Shown here: in pieces, positions 6,900 through 9,799 of the stretch | How positions within the stretch are numbered: the stretch's first letter is position 1 | How the letters are laid out: every line of letters begins with the position of its first letter | Assembly: GCA_945635805.1 (NCBI GenBank) | Contig: CALZCW010000016.1 | Coordinates: 1 to 9,799, forward strand | Reading direction: 5' to 3' | Length of the DNA stretch: 9,799 nt | Source: an uncultured Clostridia bacterium | Lineage (GTDB): Bacteria; Bacillota; Clostridia; Oscillospirales; Oscillospiraceae | The notes under the pieces: model-generated | The model's input: the letters and a program-made list of their open reading frames with translations, nothing else | The model's database searches: none | Told to the model about the DNA's origin: nothing | Made by a program: the position numbers and the translations under genes

Positions 6900-6909
6900 T
6901 TGTCAAATA

Positions 6910-8565
6910 TTGGCAGATAAACTGAAAATTATTCCTCTGGGCGGTCTGAATGAGATCGGCAAGAACATGACCGTCCTGGAGTACGGAAAGGATATGATCG
7001 TGGTGGACTGCGGCCTCGGCTTCCCCGAGGACGATATGTACGGCGTTGACCTGGTCATTCCCGACGTTACCTATCTTGCGAAAAACCAGAAGAAGCTGCG
7101 CGGCTTCTTCATCACCCACGGCCATGAGGACCACATCGGCGCCCTGCCCTACGTTTTGCAGGCGGTCAACGCCCCCGTCCACGCCACGCCTCTGACGCTG
7201 GGCCTCATCAAGCTCAAGCTGGAGGAGCATGACATGGTGGCCAAGACCCAGCTCGTCACCCACAAGCCCGGCGACATCGTCAAGGCCGGCTGCTTTACCG
7301 TGGAATTCATCCACGTCAACCACTCCATTGCCGACGCGGTGGCCTTTGCCATCAAGACGCCGGTGGGTACCGTGGTCATGACCGGCGACTTTAAGATCGA
7401 TCCGACGGCGGAGGACGGCATGACCGACCTGGGGCGCTTCGGCAACCTGGGCAAGGAGGGCGTCTATGCCCTGCTGATGGACTCCACCAACGTCGAGCGC
7501 CAGGGCTATACTCCGTCGGAATCCGTCGTCGCCGACGGTCTGGACCGCCACTTCAAGGGCTGCAAAAGCCGCATCATCGTCACCACCTTCGCCTCCAATA
7601 TGCACCGCATCCAGGCGGTCCTGGCCATTGCCCAGCGCCACGGGCGCAAGGTCGCCGTCACGGGCCGCAGCATGGAAAACATCCTGAAGGTGGCCACGGA
7701 ACTGGGCTATCTCCACATCCCCGAGGGAACGCTGGTGGACATCAACCAGATCAAATCCCTGCCCAAGGACAAGGTCGTCATCGTCTCCACCGGCTCTCAG
7801 GGCGAAAATATGTCCGCCCTGTACCGCATGGCCTTCTCCAGCCACCGTCAGGTGGAGATCCAGCCCGGCGATAAGGTCATCATTTCCGCTTCCGCCATTC
7901 CCGGCAATGAAAAGGCCGTCTCCCGCATCATCAACGAGCTTTACCGCAAGGGCGCCGACGTGATCTACGACAAGCTGGAGGGCCTGCACGTCTCGGGCCA
8001 CGCCTGCTGCGAGGAGCTGAAGATCATCCACGCCCTGACCAAGCCCCGCTACTTTATCCCCGTTCACGGTGAGCAGCGCCATCTGCAGAAGCACGCCGCT
8101 CTGGCGCGGCAGATGGGCATGAGTCCGAAGAATATCCTGATCGGCGACATCGGCCGGGTCATCGACTGCACCCACAAGACCTGCCGCTTGGGTGACACCG
8201 TGCCTGCGGGTAAGATCCTGGTAGACGGCACCGGCGTGGGCGACGTGGGCAGCGTGGTCCTGCGGGACCGCAAGCATCTGGCCCAGGACGGCATGATCGT
8301 GGTCTGCGTCAACCTTTCCAGCGAGGACGGCTCCGTGCTGTCCGGCCCGGATATTATCACCCGTGGCTTTGTCTACACCAAGGACAACGAGGATTTGATG
8401 GAGGCCATGCGCATGATCGCCAGCCACTCCCTGGAGGTCTGCCGCGCACGGAACATCTCCGACTGGGCCACCATCAAATCCACCATCAAGAACGATCTGA
8501 GCCAGTACCTGTTCAAAAACACCAAGCGCAATCCCATGATCCTGCCGGTCATTATGGAGATATAA
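6910..8565 (+). CDS. rnj: Ribonuclease J (metallo-beta-lactamase / beta-CASP)
   Basis: RNase J is the main Firmicutes 5'-3' exoribonuclease, with endonuclease activity, acting in mRNA turnover and rRNA maturation. The 551-residue length is usual for RNase J1/J2. The metallo-beta-lactamase motifs are intact: HGHEDH (70-75, zinc ligands H70, H72, D74, H75), MTGDFK (157-162) and HVSGHA (360-365). The phosphate-binding/beta-CASP region is visible around 225-260 (TFASNMHRIQ, TGRSMEN), and PVHGEQRH is at 384-391. The C-terminal dimerisation domain follows (about 440-551). An intact active site argues for a J1-like catalytic protein rather than a degenerate J2, but with no paralogue in view I use the plain name rnj. 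The start is TTG with AAAGGAG 10 bases upstream; translation from here matches the usual short N-terminus (MADKLKIIPLGGLNEIGKN). It is a single-gene unit preceded by a long structured leader and closed by its own terminator. Confidence 0.95.
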   Translation: MADKLKIIPLGGLNEIGKNMTVLEYGKDMIVVDCGLGFPEDDMYGVDLVIPDVTYLAKNQKKLRGFFITHGHEDHIGALPYVLQAVNAPVHATPLTLGLIKLKLEEHDMVAKTQLVTHKPGDIVKAGCFTVEFIHVNHSIADAVAFAIKTPVGTVVMTGDFKIDPTAEDGMTDLGRFGNLGKEGVYALLMDSTNVERQGYTPSESVVADGLDRHFKGCKSRIIVTTFASNMHRIQAVLAIAQRHGRKVAVTGRSMENILKVATELGYLHIPEGTLVDINQIKSLPKDKVVIVSTGSQGENMSALYRMAFSSHRQVEIQPGDKVIISASAIPGNEKAVSRIINELYRKGADVIYDKLEGLHVSGHACCEELKIIHALTKPRYFIPVHGEQRHLQKHAALARQMGMSPKNILIGDIGRVIDCTHKTCRLGDTVPAGKILVDGTGVGDVGSVVLRDRKHLAQDGMIVVCVNLSSEDGSVLSGPDIITRGFVYTKDNEDLMEAMRMIASHSLEVCRARNISDWATIKSTIKNDLSQYLFKNTKRNPMILPVIMEI

Positions 8566-8597
8566 ACGCGGCAGAATCAGCGAAATAGTGCAAAAGA

Positions 8598-8638
8598 GAC
8601 ACCGAACGTCCCGCTTTGGGGCGCCCGGTGTCTTTTTT
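8598..8638 (+). terminator. Intrinsic terminator after RNase J, probably bidirectional
   Basis: GACACCG (8598-8604) pairs with CGGTGTC (8626-8632), enclosing a second helix CGTCCC/GGGGCG with a GCTTT loop, and is followed directly by six T (8633-8638). It lies 33 bases after the RNase J stop. On the minus strand the same stem is followed by TCTTTT, so it can also end the convergent gene whose stop lies at 8672. Confidence is high for the plus strand and moderate for the minus. Confidence 0.88.
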
Positions 8639-8671
8639 GGTTTGATTTGATATGAAAGGAAAAGACAGTGC

Positions 8672-9799
8672 TTATTGGATCGGCTCAAAATCTGCGGCAC
8701 CGTGCTTGCACAACGGACAGATAAAGTCCTCCGGCAGGGTCTCGCCCTCGTAGACATAGCCGCAGACCTTGCAGACCCAGCCTTTTTTGCCCTGGGTCTC
8801 GGGCTTGGGCTTGACGTTCTTCTGATAATAGGTGTAGGTCATGGTTTCGGCCTTGGAGATGACCCGCGCCTCGGTGACGCTGCAGATGAACATTCCGTGG
8901 GTGTCCAGATCCACATACTGCTCCACCTTGAGAGACAGGAAGGAATTGATATACTTGGGAAGGAAGGCCAGACCGTTGTCCGAACGCAGAGGCGTGCAGT
9001 CGGCAAATTTGTCCACCGTTCTGCCGCTCTGGAAGCCGAAGTTCTGGAACACCGAGAAGGGAGCCTCCACGGACAGACAGTTGACGTTCATTTTTCCGGT
9101 CTGCTTGATGACGTGGTGGGAGTAGTTGGCCTTGTTGATGGTGACGGCCACCCGGTTGGGGGTGTTGGTCAACTGGCTGACGGTGTTGACGATGAGACCG
9201 TTGTCCTTTTTGCCGTCGTTGGAGGTGACCACATAGAGACCGTAGCCGATGTTGAACAGGGCGGTCAGGTCGTTTTTGTCAGCGGTGTCCTCGTTCTGCG
9301 CCAGGTATTCGCCGCACAGCTCGTCAGCCAGAGCATCGAGCTGTGCCTTGGAGGTCTCGTCCAGGGCGGATTTGATGGTGACGGTGTTTTCGGCAAAGGT
9401 CAGGTTCTTGCTCTTTTCCAGCATCGTGCGCATGACCTTGGCTGCCTGGGGCGCCCAGGAGCCGTTCTCTATCAGGGCGACGGTGCGGTTTTGATAATTC
9501 CGCTCCGTCAGATGCTCGATGAACTGGCGCATATAGGGGAAGATCTCCGCGTTGTAGGTGGTGGTGGCCAGAACCAGCTTGCTGTAGCGGAAGGCGTCTT
9601 CCACCGCCTCGGCCATGTCCTCCCGCGCCAGGTCGCAGACGGTGACCTTGGGGCAGTGCTTGGCCTTCAGCTTTTCGGCCAGCAGCTCCACGGCTTTTTT
9701 CGTGTTGCCGTAGACGGAGGTGTAGGCCAGGAAAATGCCCTCGTCCTCGGGGGTATAGGACGACCAGGTCTGGTAGAGGCCCAGATAATAGCCCAGGTT
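8672..9799 (-). CDS. Flavodiiron-type protein: flavodoxin + flavin reductase + rubredoxin fusion (N-terminus beyond window)
   Basis: 375 residues are visible and the frame is open to the window end, so the N-terminus is missing. From the visible start: a linker (SSYTPEDEG, 13-21), then a flavodoxin domain whose FMN phosphate loop TSVYGNT is at 27-33, with TTTYNAEIFPYM (79-90) and ENGSWAP (111-117). A flavin-reductase-like split-barrel domain covers about 177-320 (LFNIGYGLYVVTS near its start, VNCLSVEA in the middle). A C-terminal rubredoxin has CKVC (343-346) and CPLC (361-364), giving the four-cysteine iron site. The linker and flavodoxin sequence are typical of A-type flavoproteins, so a metallo-beta-lactamase-like di-iron domain is expected just outside; this is inference. 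Such proteins reduce O2 to water (or NO to N2O) in anaerobes, with rubredoxin and the flavin reductase bringing electrons from NAD(P)H. It is convergent with RNase J and shares its terminator. The ATG/GTG-like codons near 9691 are internal, not the start. Confidence 0.88.
   Translation of the reverse strand, partial: NLGYYLGLYQTWSSYTPEDEGIFLAYTSVYGNTKKAVELLAEKLKAKHCPKVTVCDLAREDMAEAVEDAFRYSKLVLATTTYNAEIFPYMRQFIEHLTERNYQNRTVALIENGSWAPQAAKVMRTMLEKSKNLTFAENTVTIKSALDETSKAQLDALADELCGEYLAQNEDTADKNDLTALFNIGYGLYVVTSNDGKKDNGLIVNTVSQLTNTPNRVAVTINKANYSHHVIKQTGKMNVNCLSVEAPFSVFQNFGFQSGRTVDKFADCTPLRSDNGLAFLPKYINSFLSLKVEQYVDLDTHGMFICSVTEARVISKAETMTYTYYQKNVKPKPETQGKKGWVCKVCGYVYEGETLPEDFICPLCKHGAADFEPIQ

Larger units (their letters stand above)
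6641..6909 (+). promoter_or_regulatory. Long, highly structured 5' leader of RNase J (candidate cis-regulatory RNA)
   Basis: No convincing gene lies in these 269 bases, but several perfect inverted repeats do. P1 pairs 6659-6670 with 6710-6721 (12 bp, GCTTTTCGCCCG and its complement). P2 pairs 6686-6692 with 6739-6745 (7 bp, TGCCCGT/ACGGGCA). Because P2 begins inside the P1 loop and ends beyond it, the two make an H-type pseudoknot. A possible closing helix pairs 6646-6651 with 6749-6754 (one G-U). Downstream hairpins: 6761-6767 with 6779-6786 (one bulge; inner GCG/CGC helix); 6793-6824 around a 16-base palindrome; 6835-6840 with 6845-6850; 6856-6861 with 6865-6870. The segment 6697-6703 (ACTCCTT) is exactly complementary to the RNase J SD. 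I recognise no T-box, tmRNA, RNase P RNA, 6S RNA or common riboswitch signature. It could be a cis-acting element or a separate small RNA; no terminator inside it favours the leader reading. Confidence 0.6.

Noticed and set aside
6641..6909. Known structured RNAs (6S RNA, tmRNA, RNase P RNA, T-box, common riboswitches)
   Set aside because: I looked for the long single hairpin of 6S, the RNase P and tmRNA conserved blocks, the T-box sequence and familiar riboswitch cores, and found no convincing match. A covariance-model scan could overturn this.
1..9799. tRNA or rRNA genes, insertion sequences, CRISPR arrays, phage or defence genes
   Set aside because: No such sequence was seen. All genes are conserved housekeeping or redox genes with uniform GC-rich codon use.

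Overview
The window looks like core chromosome from a GC-rich, strictly anaerobic member of the Firmicutes, most likely a gut Clostridia of the Oscillospiraceae type (Flavonifractor/Oscillibacter-like). The reasons are the gdpP-rplI-dnaB and tilS-hpt-ftsH gene orders, the presence of RNase J and GdpP, TTG starts preceded by good Shine-Dalgarno (SD) sequences, and a flavodiiron-type protein fused to a rubredoxin. The genus is inferred; no marker gene settles it.

Layout. From 6471 down to 1, six genes run on the minus strand as one tight cluster: gdpP (c-di-AMP phosphodiesterase), rplI (ribosomal protein L9), dnaB (replicative helicase), tilS (tRNA-Ile lysidine synthetase), hpt (hypoxanthine phosphoribosyltransferase) and ftsH (membrane protease, cut by the window start). 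The dnaB and tilS reading frames overlap, tilS and hpt are 3 bases apart, and no internal terminator or convincing internal promoter is visible. A sigma-A-type promoter lies just upstream of gdpP. From 6635 an extended -10 promoter drives the opposite strand: an unusually long, hairpin-rich leader of about 260 bases and then the RNase J gene (6910-8565). RNase J ends at a strong hairpin/T-run terminator that also suits the convergent gene on its far side. That last gene (minus strand, cut by the window end) encodes a flavodoxin domain, a flavin-reductase domain and a C-terminal rubredoxin.

How the genes relate. The minus-strand cluster joins second-messenger control (GdpP), translation (L9, TilS), replication (DnaB), purine salvage (Hpt) and membrane proteolysis (FtsH). 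In Bacillus subtilis the two halves lie at separate loci. GdpP and Hpt are both known ppGpp targets in Firmicutes. The flavodiiron-type fusion is an oxygen (or NO) detoxification module that fits an obligate anaerobe.

The most interesting part is the RNase J leader. It has a perfect 12-bp helix, an interleaved 7-bp helix that would form an H-type pseudoknot, a possible closing helix at the expected RNA 5' end, a loop segment exactly complementary to the RNase J SD, and four further hairpins. I do not recognise it as a known riboswitch. An autoregulatory element, by analogy with the RNase E leader, is a reasonable hypothesis that I cannot test here.
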